Below are positions 1-6,117 of a stretch of DNA of 8,864 nt, one piece after another (the stretch's first letter is position 1; each line of letters begins with the position of its first letter). The position numbers and the translations under genes were made by a program. The DNA is from Erysipelotrichaceae bacterium. Lineage in GTDB: Bacteria; Bacillota_I; Bacilli_A; Erysipelotrichales; Erysipelotrichaceae. The stretch lies in the NCBI GenBank assembly GCA_003446295.1, contig DMBB01000372.1, positions 1 to 8,864 of the forward strand, in the 5' to 3' direction. Below the pieces are notes generated by a model. The model had not been told where the DNA came from. It saw nothing but the letters and a program-made list of their open reading frames with translations, and made no database searches.

Positions 1-378
1 CTTTGGGCAGAAACAGTGCTTCTCCTGATCGTCGGACTGATCCCGGGTACGACGATCAATCTTGTGCCGAATTCATTGATCTCTTTTACAGCAGCACTGC
101 AGTACTGCTGTTTCAGAAAACTGGATGACAAAGCAACCTATTCTTCTGTATTTGCCAGCGGAAACATGCGCTCCTGTGCGGAGAATTACTATATGGGGCT
201 TGTCCTCAAAAGGCCGGAGAACCTGAAACGGGCAAAACAGTATACGATGATCCTCCTGGGTTTCCTGTTTGGTGCTGTATTTGCGGCGATCCTGGCAAGG
301 TATCTCGGGGAGAAAACGATCTGGGTCACCTGTACATTTCTGCTGGCAGCATCTGCTGTTGTGAACGATCGAAACTGA
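1..378 (+). CDS. DUF1275 (YoaK-type) membrane protein, C-terminal part
   Basis: This is the 3' end of a gene that begins before the window: the frame is open from base 1 (Leu-Trp-Ala-Glu-Thr) and ends in TGA at 376-378. About 125 residues are visible, roughly the last half of a normal DUF1275 protein. Seen directly: a hydrophobic start, the segment SLISFTAALQYCCFRKLDD, then SGNMRS, then two hydrophobic stretches (around ILLGFLFGAVFAAILA and WVTCTFLLAASAV). The family pattern is a polytopic membrane protein with a conserved phenylalanine/glutamine-rich segment followed by TGN-(L/M)-R, which fits well. The function of DUF1275 proteins is not established. The GTG at 16 is internal and is not taken as the start. 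The gene has its own terminator just downstream and converges on the metallophosphoesterase gene on the other strand. Confidence 0.82.
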   Translation, partial: LWAETVLLLIVGLIPGTTINLVPNSLISFTAALQYCCFRKLDDKATYSSVFASGNMRSCAENYYMGLVLKRPENLKRAKQYTMILLGFLFGAVFAAILARYLGEKTIWVTCTFLLAASAVVNDRN

Positions 379-1149
379 ATCCTGCGGTCTGCTGAGAAAG
401 CAGGCCTTTTTTTCGGAATAGCTGTATTCAGTGTCCGCCAGTTCCTCTCTGGAATAAGCCGGACCATACATATAGGCAGATCTAGGCTGACGGTCATGGT
501 TACCGTAAATATAGTAAACAGGAACATCCATCTTTCCCAGCTGCTCATATGTCCATTTCATCTCACCGTTTTCACTTTGTTCATCGCTGATATCCCCGCC
601 AAGCATAATGAAATCCGGATGAAGCTCCCTGATCTCACGGAAGGCGTTCTCAACGACTGCTGTACTCTGTGAGGAACCGATATGCAGGTCGGAAATGAAT
701 ACGGCCGTATAAGACTGCTTCAGCTTATAAGACGTATAGACATGATGATTGGGCACGACTGTTTCCATGTTGACTGTACCGTAGATCAGTACGGCTGCCA
801 TGGACAGCAGACTGAGTATAAATGAGGTTTTATGATCCGTCTTCTTTCTGACACGGAAGAGAACTGCCTTCACCGGATCACACAGCACATCCGCCAGCAG
901 GGCAATATAACACTCCGCAAACGGATAGCCATGGCGCCAGAATATCGGTGCCGCAAAAGCGATCAGCGCGAACGCCAGCGCAATCATGATGATCAGCTTG
1001 ATGAACCAGACAAGCAGTTTGAGCAGGTTTCTGTTTGTTTTTCTGAAGGGTGCCTGAACAGCATACAGCAGCCCAAACATCACTGCTGCCCAGAGAAACC
1101 ATTTTATGTAATGCCAAGTATCTATATGCGTATTATACTCTGCGATCAC
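73..1149 (-). CDS. Membrane-anchored metallophosphoesterase, truncated, with an antisense-derived tail
   Basis: The frame encodes 358 residues, but only about the first 240 look like a real protein. Hydrophobic segments at about 15-33, 43-69 and 109-125 (possibly another near 78-98) anchor it in the membrane. A calcineurin-like phosphoesterase domain follows, with the metal motifs SDLHIG (153-158), GGDISD (184-189) and GNHDR (216-220). The normal second half of this fold, with the GHxHGGQ metal-binding histidines, is absent. From about residue 241 the frame runs through the complement of the DUF1275 terminator and coding sequence, giving cysteine-rich, unrelated residues. The metal centre is therefore incomplete and the product is probably inactive, so this can be regarded as a pseudogene. 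The start is a GTG that overlaps the stop of the upstream lipoprotein gene (GTGA). No good Shine-Dalgarno sequence precedes it, so translation is probably coupled. The substrate of the intact protein is unknown; YkuE/YaeI-type enzymes are the nearest known group. Confidence 0.7.
   Translation of the reverse strand: MIAEYNTHIDTWHYIKWFLWAAVMFGLLYAVQAPFRKTNRNLLKLLVWFIKLIIMIALAFALIAFAAPIFWRHGYPFAECYIALLADVLCDPVKAVLFRVRKKTDHKTSFILSLLSMAAVLIYGTVNMETVVPNHHVYTSYKLKQSYTAVFISDLHIGSSQSTAVVENAFREIRELHPDFIMLGGDISDEQSENGEMKWTYEQLGKMDVPVYYIYGNHDRQPRSAYMYGPAYSREELADTEYSYSEKKACFLSRPQDSVSIVHNSRCCQQKCTGDPDRFLPEIPCQDRRKYSTKQETQEDHRILFCPFQVLRPFEDKPHIVILRTGAHVSAGKYRRIGCFVIQFSETAVLQCCCKRDQ
386..413 (+). terminator. 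Rho-independent terminator of the DUF1275 gene
   Basis: Stem GGTCTGCT (386-393), loop GAGAA, and complementary arm AGCAGGCC (399-406), with one G-T pair, followed by seven Ts (407-413). It starts 8 bases after the DUF1275 stop codon. The - strand has no T-run on its side, so it should not stop transcription coming from the metallophosphoesterase gene. Confidence 0.8.
414..432. other. Probable rearrangement or deletion joint
   Basis: To the left lie the intact 3' end and terminator of the DUF1275 gene. To the right lies the 5' two-thirds of a metallophosphoesterase gene in the opposite direction. Recognisable phosphoesterase sequence stops at about residue 240 (Arg-Glu-Glu-Leu-Ala-Asp-Thr), so the joint falls in this short stretch. 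No target-site repeat or insertion-sequence end is visible. A metagenome assembly joint would look the same. Confidence 0.5.
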
Positions 1150-2357
1150 TCATAAATATATTCATCCAGCAGATAACATGTACCGTCAATGCTGTATGAT
1201 CTGGTTTTCTTCCTGCCCTCTTCATCATAAGTAAATTCGAACATTCTGCCGTCATTGTCATACGCCTGAAGCAGTTTATGATCTTCATCATATGCAAACA
1301 GCAGTTCATAATCACTGTTCCGGTATCCTTCCGCCCGGATCAGATCACCATCGGTGCTGTAATAAAATCTTGTGCTGAATTTTCTTGCGAAAGGATCTTC
1401 TTTTGCATGATCCAGCAGCTGTCCGCTGTCATTGACATGAAATTCGACCGTCATATACGGACCGGACTCATCTTCAGCGTTCAGAAAGCGATAGCCGCAG
1501 AGCCTGCCGTCATCATCATACTGATAATCATATCTTTGTATGACATGAGGCGGATCCGTTGTCTTGTATTGCTGATTGGAACGTGCAAGCAGCACACCGT
1601 TCTTTGAGATCTGCTCACGGAACTGCATCATGCTGTCTCCGGATTCATATTCCCGTTTGTACCCGTAACGGACTGTCAAAAGATCCCCGTTCTGTTCCTC
1701 TTCCATGATCTGTTCGATTGTATTGGCTGACTTGGCTTCAAAAGAAACGACGAGCCCGTTTTCATCGAATTCCGTGACATATTTTCCTCCTGCCCAGATC
1801 TCTGTTGTACGGAGGATCCTGTTATGACCGGGAGGCAGCTGTCTTTCAATTTCAAACGGATCTTCCGGGCGAAGATATACGTTAATGACGTACTGTATAT
1901 CCCCCGGCGGCTCCAGATAATGCGGCTGATCATAGTATTCCGTGATCTCTGCATTGCTGTAAGTGAAGGAGCTGAAGCTTTTGATGTTTCCGGAATCATA
2001 ATATTCCTTTATGAAATTCAGTTCGGGCCGTTTCAGATATCCTCTTTTGTAATAGCACATATCTGTTTTCAGCTGTCCGCTCTCATAAAAAGAATATGCA
2101 TGATAAGCAAAACCGCCGGAGGAACCGGCCGCGCTGCCCGGATCGACTGTGCTCTTGATACTGTAAGGGTATTGTTTCAGGACAGGATCATTGTTTTTTC
2201 TGGCTTGTCTGTTTGACCTGATCAGTTCCTTTAAAGCTGTTTCATATGGTTTGAAATCAAGATAATGCTCATATTTACGCTCTGATGAAGAACAGGACAT
2301 GCTGAAAACGATCATGATCGAAAGACATATCAGCATCAGTTTCCTTTTTGCATTCAT
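1146..2357 (-). CDS. Putative lipoprotein with YD/MORN-like repeats
   Basis: This 403-residue protein starts with a lipoprotein signal: basic NAKRK, a hydrophobic stretch (residues 7-19), and a cysteine at 22 in FSMSC, a slightly irregular lipobox. It is expected to sit on the outer face of the cell membrane. The mature part is hydrophilic and rich in Tyr, Asp and Gly. It carries about nine degenerate units of the form Tyr-(Asp/Glu)-x-(Asp/Ser)-Gly-x-Leu, near residues 91, 120, 197, 280, 308, 333, 356, 366 and 377. The units are densest at the C-terminus (YDEDHKLLQ, YDNDGRMFEF, YDEEGRKK). They resemble RHS/YD repeats and YwqK-type MORN variants, which form beta-hairpin arrays; no toxin or enzyme domain is seen. 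ATG is preceded by AGGAG ten bases upstream. It has its own promoter and is the first gene of a two-gene unit with the truncated phosphoesterase. The function is not recognised. Confidence 0.75.
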   Translation of the reverse strand: MNAKRKLMLICLSIMIVFSMSCSSSERKYEHYLDFKPYETALKELIRSNRQARKNNDPVLKQYPYSIKSTVDPGSAAGSSGGFAYHAYSFYESGQLKTDMCYYKRGYLKRPELNFIKEYYDSGNIKSFSSFTYSNAEITEYYDQPHYLEPPGDIQYVINVYLRPEDPFEIERQLPPGHNRILRTTEIWAGGKYVTEFDENGLVVSFEAKSANTIEQIMEEEQNGDLLTVRYGYKREYESGDSMMQFREQISKNGVLLARSNQQYKTTDPPHVIQRYDYQYDDDGRLCGYRFLNAEDESGPYMTVEFHVNDSGQLLDHAKEDPFARKFSTRFYYSTDGDLIRAEGYRNSDYELLFAYDEDHKLLQAYDNDGRMFEFTYDEEGRKKTRSYSIDGTCYLLDEYIYE

Positions 2358-2380
2358 CAGACAGAATCTCCTGTGTTTTG

Positions 2381-2409
2381 ATTATACAAAAAATGAATTT
2401 ACATGCAAA
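2381..2409 (-). promoter_or_regulatory. Promoter of the lipoprotein-phosphoesterase unit
   Basis: Read on the - strand there is a perfect -10 box TATAAT (2386-2381) and, 17 bases upstream, TTTGCA (2409-2404) as a moderate -35 box. A perfect TTGACA lies further up (2421-2416) but is 29 bases from the -10 box, too far to pair with it. The -10 box is 23 bases upstream of the lipoprotein ATG, which leaves room for the AGGAG ribosome binding site. Confidence 0.55.
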
Positions 2410-2450
2410 CTGCAATGTCAAAGACAGCCTGCGCTCAGTCAGTCCTGGAT

Positions 2451-2486
2451 AAAAAAACGTTTACCTGTTCTGCATGCAGATAAACG
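2451..2486 (-). terminator. Rho-independent terminator of the aminotransferase gene
   Basis: On the - strand a 10-base-pair stem CGTTTATCTG / CAGGTAAACG (one G-T pair) closes a nine-base loop and is followed by seven Ts (2457-2451). It lies 26 bases after the aminotransferase stop and upstream of the lipoprotein promoter, so it separates the two transcripts. Confidence 0.88.
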
Positions 2487-2512
2487 CTGTTTGTATAGTT
2501 TCTGTTTCTGAT

Positions 2513-3814
2513 TTATTTATTGTAATCCCCGCGCTCCTGAAGGATCTTTTTGGCTGCAGAGATCCTGACGCATAATGTGAAGATGTTCATAGCGCTCTCC
2601 AGCTCACCCATGGAAGGATAAGTCGGGGCAATGCGGATGTTGGAATCGTTGGGATCCTTTCCGTACGGCCATGTAGCGCCTGCCGGCGTCATGACAACGC
2701 CTGCTTTCTTTGCACGTGCAACGATATCCTTTGCGCATCCCGGATAGGAATCGAACATGATGAAGTATCCGCCCAGCGGTTTTGTCCATGTACCGAGTCC
2801 CAATCCTTCCAGGTCTCTTTCCAGAATGCTTTCCACAGCTTCAAACTTCGGGCGGATAATATCCGCATGTTTGCGCATATGCTCTACCATACCGTGAATG
2901 TCTCCGAAGAAACGGACATGACGGAGCTGGTTGACCTTATCATGACCGATCGTCTGGTGACGGAGGTAGGATGTGAAGTCATCCATATTGTTCGGGCTGG
3001 TTGCGAATGCCGCAATACCGCTTCCCGGGAATGTGATCTTGGATGTTGAAGCGAACTTGTATACAAGGTCGGGATTTCCTGCACGCTTGCATTCAGCCAG
3101 AATCTCGATCAGGTAATCCTGATGGTGATCATACAGGTGATGCATGCCATAGGCATTGTCCCAGAAAATGCGGAAATCAGGTGCGGCAGGTTCCAGTCTG
3201 GCAAACCTGCGGACTGTTTCGTCATCGTAGGAGATGCCCTGCGGGTTGGAGTACTTCGGTACACACCAGATACCTTTAATGGTCTCATCTTCCGCAACCA
3301 GTTTTTCAACGATATCCATATCAGGTCCGGTAGGCGTCATCGGTACCGGGATCATCTTGATGCCGAAATATTCCGTGATCGCAAAATGACGGTCATAGCC
3401 GGGAACCGGACAGAGAAATTTGACTTCCGGCAGTTTGCACCAGGGAGTATTTCCCATAACACCATGTGTCCAGCATCTGCTGACTGTATCAAACATGACA
3501 TTCAATGAAGAGTTTCCGTAGATGATGATATCCTTCGGGTTGTTCTCCATCATATCACCAAGAAGTTCACGTGCCTCTTCGATACCTGTCAGGGAACCGT
3601 AATTCCGGCAGTCCGTACCGTCTTCACATGTCAGGTCCGACACAGAATTCAGAACATCCATCATTCCCATGGAAAGGTCCAGCTGTTCCTGGCACGGCTT
3701 TCCGCGGCTCATATCCAGTGTCAGGCCCTGTGCCTGTATTTTCTTATACTGTGCTTTCAGTTTTGCACGTTCTTCAATGAGTTCTTCAGAAGTCATCTCA
3801 ATATATGGTTTCAT
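2513..3814 (-). CDS. Ic-type aspartate-like aminotransferase (PLP-dependent, fold type I)
   Basis: This 433-residue protein has the layout of the aminotransferase group called MocR-like or aspartate aminotransferase subgroup Ic. The N-terminus has DMSRGKP (34-40) and NYGSLTGIEEAR (71-82). The cofactor pocket follows, with YGNSS (99-103), CVPKYSNPQG (184-193) including Asn190, DNAY (219-222), and the PLP lysine Lys259 in STSKITFPGSG. GGYF (348-351) and the substrate carboxylate-binding Arg394 in SNIRIAPTYP complete the site. It is a cytosolic enzyme expected to transfer amino groups between an amino acid and a 2-oxoacid. Aspartate/2-oxoglutarate is the activity known for some members, but the actual donor here cannot be told. 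The ATG has GGAGG seven bases upstream. The gene is monocistronic: its own promoter lies upstream and a strong terminator downstream. No truncation or missing key residue is seen. Confidence 0.9.
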   Translation of the reverse strand: MKPYIEMTSEELIEERAKLKAQYKKIQAQGLTLDMSRGKPCQEQLDLSMGMMDVLNSVSDLTCEDGTDCRNYGSLTGIEEARELLGDMMENNPKDIIIYGNSSLNVMFDTVSRCWTHGVMGNTPWCKLPEVKFLCPVPGYDRHFAITEYFGIKMIPVPMTPTGPDMDIVEKLVAEDETIKGIWCVPKYSNPQGISYDDETVRRFARLEPAAPDFRIFWDNAYGMHHLYDHHQDYLIEILAECKRAGNPDLVYKFASTSKITFPGSGIAAFATSPNNMDDFTSYLRHQTIGHDKVNQLRHVRFFGDIHGMVEHMRKHADIIRPKFEAVESILERDLEGLGLGTWTKPLGGYFIMFDSYPGCAKDIVARAKKAGVVMTPAGATWPYGKDPNDSNIRIAPTYPSMGELESAMNIFTLCVRISAAKKILQERGDYNK

Positions 3815-3867
3815 CGTAGTTCCTCCAGAACTGTCACTTATCGATCATTTTTTTGACAGACAGTGAG

Positions 3868-3896
3868 ATTATAATACAGAGGACTGCAAATCAAAA
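3868..3896 (-). promoter_or_regulatory. Promoter of the aminotransferase gene
   Basis: On the - strand a perfect TATAAT (3873-3868) lies 53 bases upstream of the ATG. The -35 region is weak: TTGATT (3894-3889) at 15 bases or TTTTGA (3896-3891) at 17 bases. The -35 area overlaps the inverted repeat at 3889-3903. Confidence 0.5.
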
Positions 3897-3903
3897 GTTG
3901 ATT
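3889..3903. repeat. Inverted repeat AATCAA-AAG-TTGATT at the aminotransferase -35 region
   Basis: A perfect 6+3+6 inverted repeat sits over the -35 position of the predicted promoter. Its place is right for an operator, but the arms are short and AT-rich, so chance is possible. No regulator is identified. Confidence 0.35.
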
Positions 3904-3975
3904 ATCCGCACAAAACAGAAAAAACAGAAAGAATTACAGAAACAATTTTCATTCTGATCCCGGTTTTTGATCCAG

Positions 3976-4725
3976 TTATTTCTGAGCGGAGCCCTGTTTT
4001 GCCACAGCATCCATTTTTGCCTTGAGCTCCTCTTCACTCATTCCAAGATAATAATGCCTGATCACATGGAATTCATCATCGAATTCATAGACCAGCGGGA
4101 AGCCTGTCGGAATGTTCACTCCGATGATCTCATCATCTGAAAGACCGTCAAAATACTTGACCAGCGCTCTGAGTGAGTTTCCGTGCGCAGCGATCAGCAC
4201 GCGTTTTCCTGCTTTCATATCTTCTTTGATCACCTGCTCAAAATAAGGTACGACCCGCTCAATCGTAGTCTCCAGTGATTCATGGAGAGGGAGTTCTTCT
4301 GCCGGGATCTCTCGGAACATAGCCTGGTTCTGCGGTGCTCTTTCATCTGTCAGATCCAGTGCAGGCGGTTTGACATCAAAGGACCTGCGCCAGATCCTTA
4401 CCTGCTCCTCTCCGTATTTTTCAGCAGTTTCCGCCTTATTCAGTCCCTGCAGCGCGCCATAATGACGCTCATTCAGTTTCCAGGATTTCACTACCGGAAG
4501 CCATACCCTGTCCATTTCATCAAGCACATAGTCCAGTGTATGGATGGCGCGCTTTAGGATCGACGTATAGCAGACATCAAAATCATATCCTTCCGCTTTC
4601 AGCAGCCTTCCTGCATTCTTCGCTTCCTCATGCCCTTTTTCACTCAGATCCACATCTGTCCAGCCGGTAAATAAATTCAGTTTGTTCCACTCACTTTCTC
4701 CATGACGGATCAATACAAGTTTCAT
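3976..4725 (-). CDS. gpmA: 2,3-bisphosphoglycerate-dependent phosphoglycerate mutase
   Basis: This 249-residue glycolytic/gluconeogenic enzyme interconverts 3-phosphoglycerate and 2-phosphoglycerate in the cytosol through a phosphohistidine. All family motifs are present: [10 protein letters not shown] (5-14) with the phosphorylated His8 and Arg7, [14 protein letters not shown] (18-31), LKRAIHT with Arg59, [10 protein letters not shown] (85-94) with Glu86, the RRSFD pair (113-117), and [19 protein letters not shown] (179-197) with the second catalytic His181. The length matches the 230-250 residues usual for bacterial GpmA. The start chosen is the ATG at 4725, directly before [10 protein letters not shown], with GGAGG nine bases upstream. 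A longer frame from 4752 would add nine residues that are not part of the family and would start inside the promoter. This is the cofactor-dependent, metal-independent form, not the manganese-dependent GpmI. It is transcribed alone from its own promoter with a palindromic element. Confidence 0.95.
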   Translation of the reverse strand: MKLVLIRHGESEWNKLNLFTGWTDVDLSEKGHEEAKNAGRLLKAEGYDFDVCYTSILKRAIHTLDYVLDEMDRVWLPVVKSWKLNERHYGALQGLNKAETAEKYGEEQVRIWRRSFDVKPPALDLTDERAPQNQAMFREIPAEELPLHESLETTIERVVPYFEQVIKEDMKAGKRVLIAAHGNSLRALVKYFDGLSDDEIIGVNIPTGFPLVYEFDDEFHVIRHYYLGMSEEELKAKMDAVAKQGSAQK

Positions 4726-4747
4726 AGCAATTAACCTCCATAGCTCT

Positions 4748-4756
4748 ATCATAGCA
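4748..4756 (-). promoter_or_regulatory. Extended -10 promoter of gpmA
   Basis: On the - strand the sequence TGC-TATGAT (4756-4748) is a good extended -10 element. It lies 22 bases upstream of the gpmA ATG, with GGAGG in between. There is no good -35 box; the -35 position and spacer are occupied by the palindrome at 4759-4778. A promoter that depends on an extended -10 and is covered by a palindrome is typical of one under repression. Confidence 0.6.
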
Positions 4757-4758
4757 CA

Positions 4759-4778
4759 AAGTTAGTTGCCACTAACTT
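4759..4778. promoter_or_regulatory. Palindromic putative operator upstream of gpmA
   Basis: A perfect inverted repeat, AAGTTAGT-GGCA-ACTAACTT on the - strand, with two 8-base arms and a 4-base spacer. It begins two bases upstream of the extended -10 element, so a bound dimer would block RNA polymerase. It has no T-run and lies upstream of the predicted transcript start, so it is not a terminator. The size and symmetry fit a dimeric helix-turn-helix regulator. Which family binds it cannot be told from the window. Confidence 0.6.
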
Positions 4779-4801
4779 ATAACGATCGACCCCCTGCAAA
4801 T

Positions 4802-4844
4802 AAAAAAACAGACCGTTCTCTCCTTACCGGAAGAATGATCTGTT
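4802..4844 (-). terminator. Rho-independent terminator of the beta-glycoside operon
   Basis: On the - strand AACAGATC (4844-4837) pairs with GGTCTGTT (4814-4807). The stem extends inward with a few mismatches (TTCT/AGAA), and a run of seven Ts (4808-4802) overlaps its base. It starts 10 bases after the stop of the last glycosidase gene and ends the operon before the gpmA promoter. Confidence 0.85.
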
Positions 4845-4854
4845 ATACGGCTGT

Positions 4855-6117
4855 TCAGAATGATCTCAGCTGTTCACCAAGGAAGTAGAGGCTTTCACGG
4901 GGAATACGCTCCTGTGTCTTACGGTCTACTCCGATCAATCCGAAGCGCATGGAATAACCGGACTGCCATTCATAATTGTCCATGAGTGACCAATAGCAGT
5001 AGCCGCTGACCGGAATGCCATCCCTGCGGCAGGCCCTGACGCCTTCCAATGCGGTCCTGATGAATTCCACGCGGCGCGTATCATCGTCTGTCGCAACGCC
5101 GTTCTCTGTGACAAGGATCTCTCCTTTGAAGTCTTTGTGAACAGTACGGATCACATGTTCCAGTCCCTGCGGATAATATTCATAACCCATCTGGGTCAGT
5201 TCCGCGCCTGTTTCCGGTGCCAGTTCCCCGCTGGCATCCATGACGGTACGCGTGTAATTCTGCAGTCCGAAGAAGTCATCTTCCTGCATAGCAGGCAGGA
5301 ACTGACGGAATTCTTCTTCCCAGCTTTGGGCAGCACGTGCTTCACCGCCCGGAGCTGCCTGGATATCACGCAGGCTCAGCGTAATGCCTGCTTTTGCGTT
5401 GGGAAGCAGTTCATGGATCGTCCTGACCGCTGCCATATGTGCCCTGCGGATCACATCATTTCCGTGCTTTGTGCGGGGTGATGTGAAGACTGCGGGATCT
5501 TCGCATCCGAAGACCTGAAGCTCTTCCTCTTTCTTTTCCGCATCTGCCTTAGCCATAGCTTCAACATCCATGCCGATCTGCAGAGCTCCGCCTTCTTCCC
5601 GGCTTTGTGCCATTGCCTGGGCAATGAAAATACTGATAAGAACGCCCATATTGGCTTCATTGAGCGTACAGATGTAATGCAGGAGTTCACCGTACTGCCT
5701 GCAGACATATTCCGTATATCTGCGGAAATATTCAACAGTTTGATCTGCTTCCCATCCGCCCCGTTCGATCAGCCATTTGGGACAGGTGAAATGCACAAGT
5801 GTAACGACCGGTTCGATCCCGCTTTCCCTGCAGTACTGCAGGATCCTGCGGTAATGTTCTGTCGCTTCCTGGTCAAAGACACCTTCCTGCGGTTCAATAC
5901 GTGCCCATTCCAAAGAGAAGCGGTATGCATTGAGACCGGCAGCTTTCATGATGTCGATATCTTCCTTCCAACGGTTGTAGTGGTCACAGGCGATTCCGGA
6001 CTTTTCCGAATAACCGCCGTATTTCATCTGTTCCATCGCCCAGGTGTCACTGTTTGTATTGTTTCCTTCTACCTGATGTCCTGCTGTCGCAGCACCGGCC
6101 AGAAATCTGTTTGTCAT
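4855..6117 (-). CDS. Glycoside hydrolase family 1, beta-glucosidase-type (no phosphate-binding signature)
   Basis: This 420-residue (beta/alpha)8-barrel retaining glycosidase belongs to GH1. It opens with FLAGAATAGHQVEGN (5-19, sugar-binding Gln15). The acid/base Glu154 is in TLNEAN, where most GH1 enzymes have NEP, and the nucleophile Glu338 is in VTENG. His109 and Tyr288 are likely subsite residues. The C-terminal sugar-recognition loop reads SLMDNYEWQSGYSMRFG (377-393), with Glu383-Trp384. This is the pattern of enzymes acting on unphosphorylated beta-glucosides; the Ser/Lys/Tyr set that binds a 6-phosphate is missing (Met390 and Phe392 stand at the Lys and Tyr positions). It is slightly shorter than the usual 440-480 residues and has no signal peptide, so it is cytosolic. 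Its ATG overlaps the stop of the preceding GH1 gene (ATGA), which indicates translational coupling. It is the last gene of the operon. The exact glycoside is unknown. Confidence 0.88.
   Translation of the reverse strand: MTNRFLAGAATAGHQVEGNNTNSDTWAMEQMKYGGYSEKSGIACDHYNRWKEDIDIMKAAGLNAYRFSLEWARIEPQEGVFDQEATEHYRRILQYCRESGIEPVVTLVHFTCPKWLIERGGWEADQTVEYFRRYTEYVCRQYGELLHYICTLNEANMGVLISIFIAQAMAQSREEGGALQIGMDVEAMAKADAEKKEEELQVFGCEDPAVFTSPRTKHGNDVIRRAHMAAVRTIHELLPNAKAGITLSLRDIQAAPGGEARAAQSWEEEFRQFLPAMQEDDFFGLQNYTRTVMDASGELAPETGAELTQMGYEYYPQGLEHVIRTVHKDFKGEILVTENGVATDDDTRRVEFIRTALEGVRACRRDGIPVSGYCYWSLMDNYEWQSGYSMRFGLIGVDRKTQERIPRESLYFLGEQLRSF

Noticed and set aside
832..1155. 107-residue open frame on the + strand
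   Set aside because: It is antisense to the membrane part of the phosphoesterase, with no recognisable domain and no promoter.
2416..2421. Perfect TTGACA on the - strand upstream of the lipoprotein
   Set aside because: It is 29 bases from the TATAAT and no good -10 box exists at 16-18 bases, so it is probably coincidental.
2299..2511. 70-residue open frame on the + strand across the intergenic region
   Set aside because: It covers the lipoprotein signal peptide, promoter and the aminotransferase terminator on the other strand. The sequence is not protein-like.
3897..3975. Possible terminator after gpmA
   Set aside because: The region is T-rich on the - strand, but only weak, AT-only or mismatched stems can be drawn, so no terminator is called. 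gpmA transcripts may run on into the aminotransferase gene.
4726..4752. Upstream start that would add nine residues to GpmA
   Set aside because: The extension is not found in the family, begins inside the -10 box, and would put the strong GGAGG site inside the coding region.
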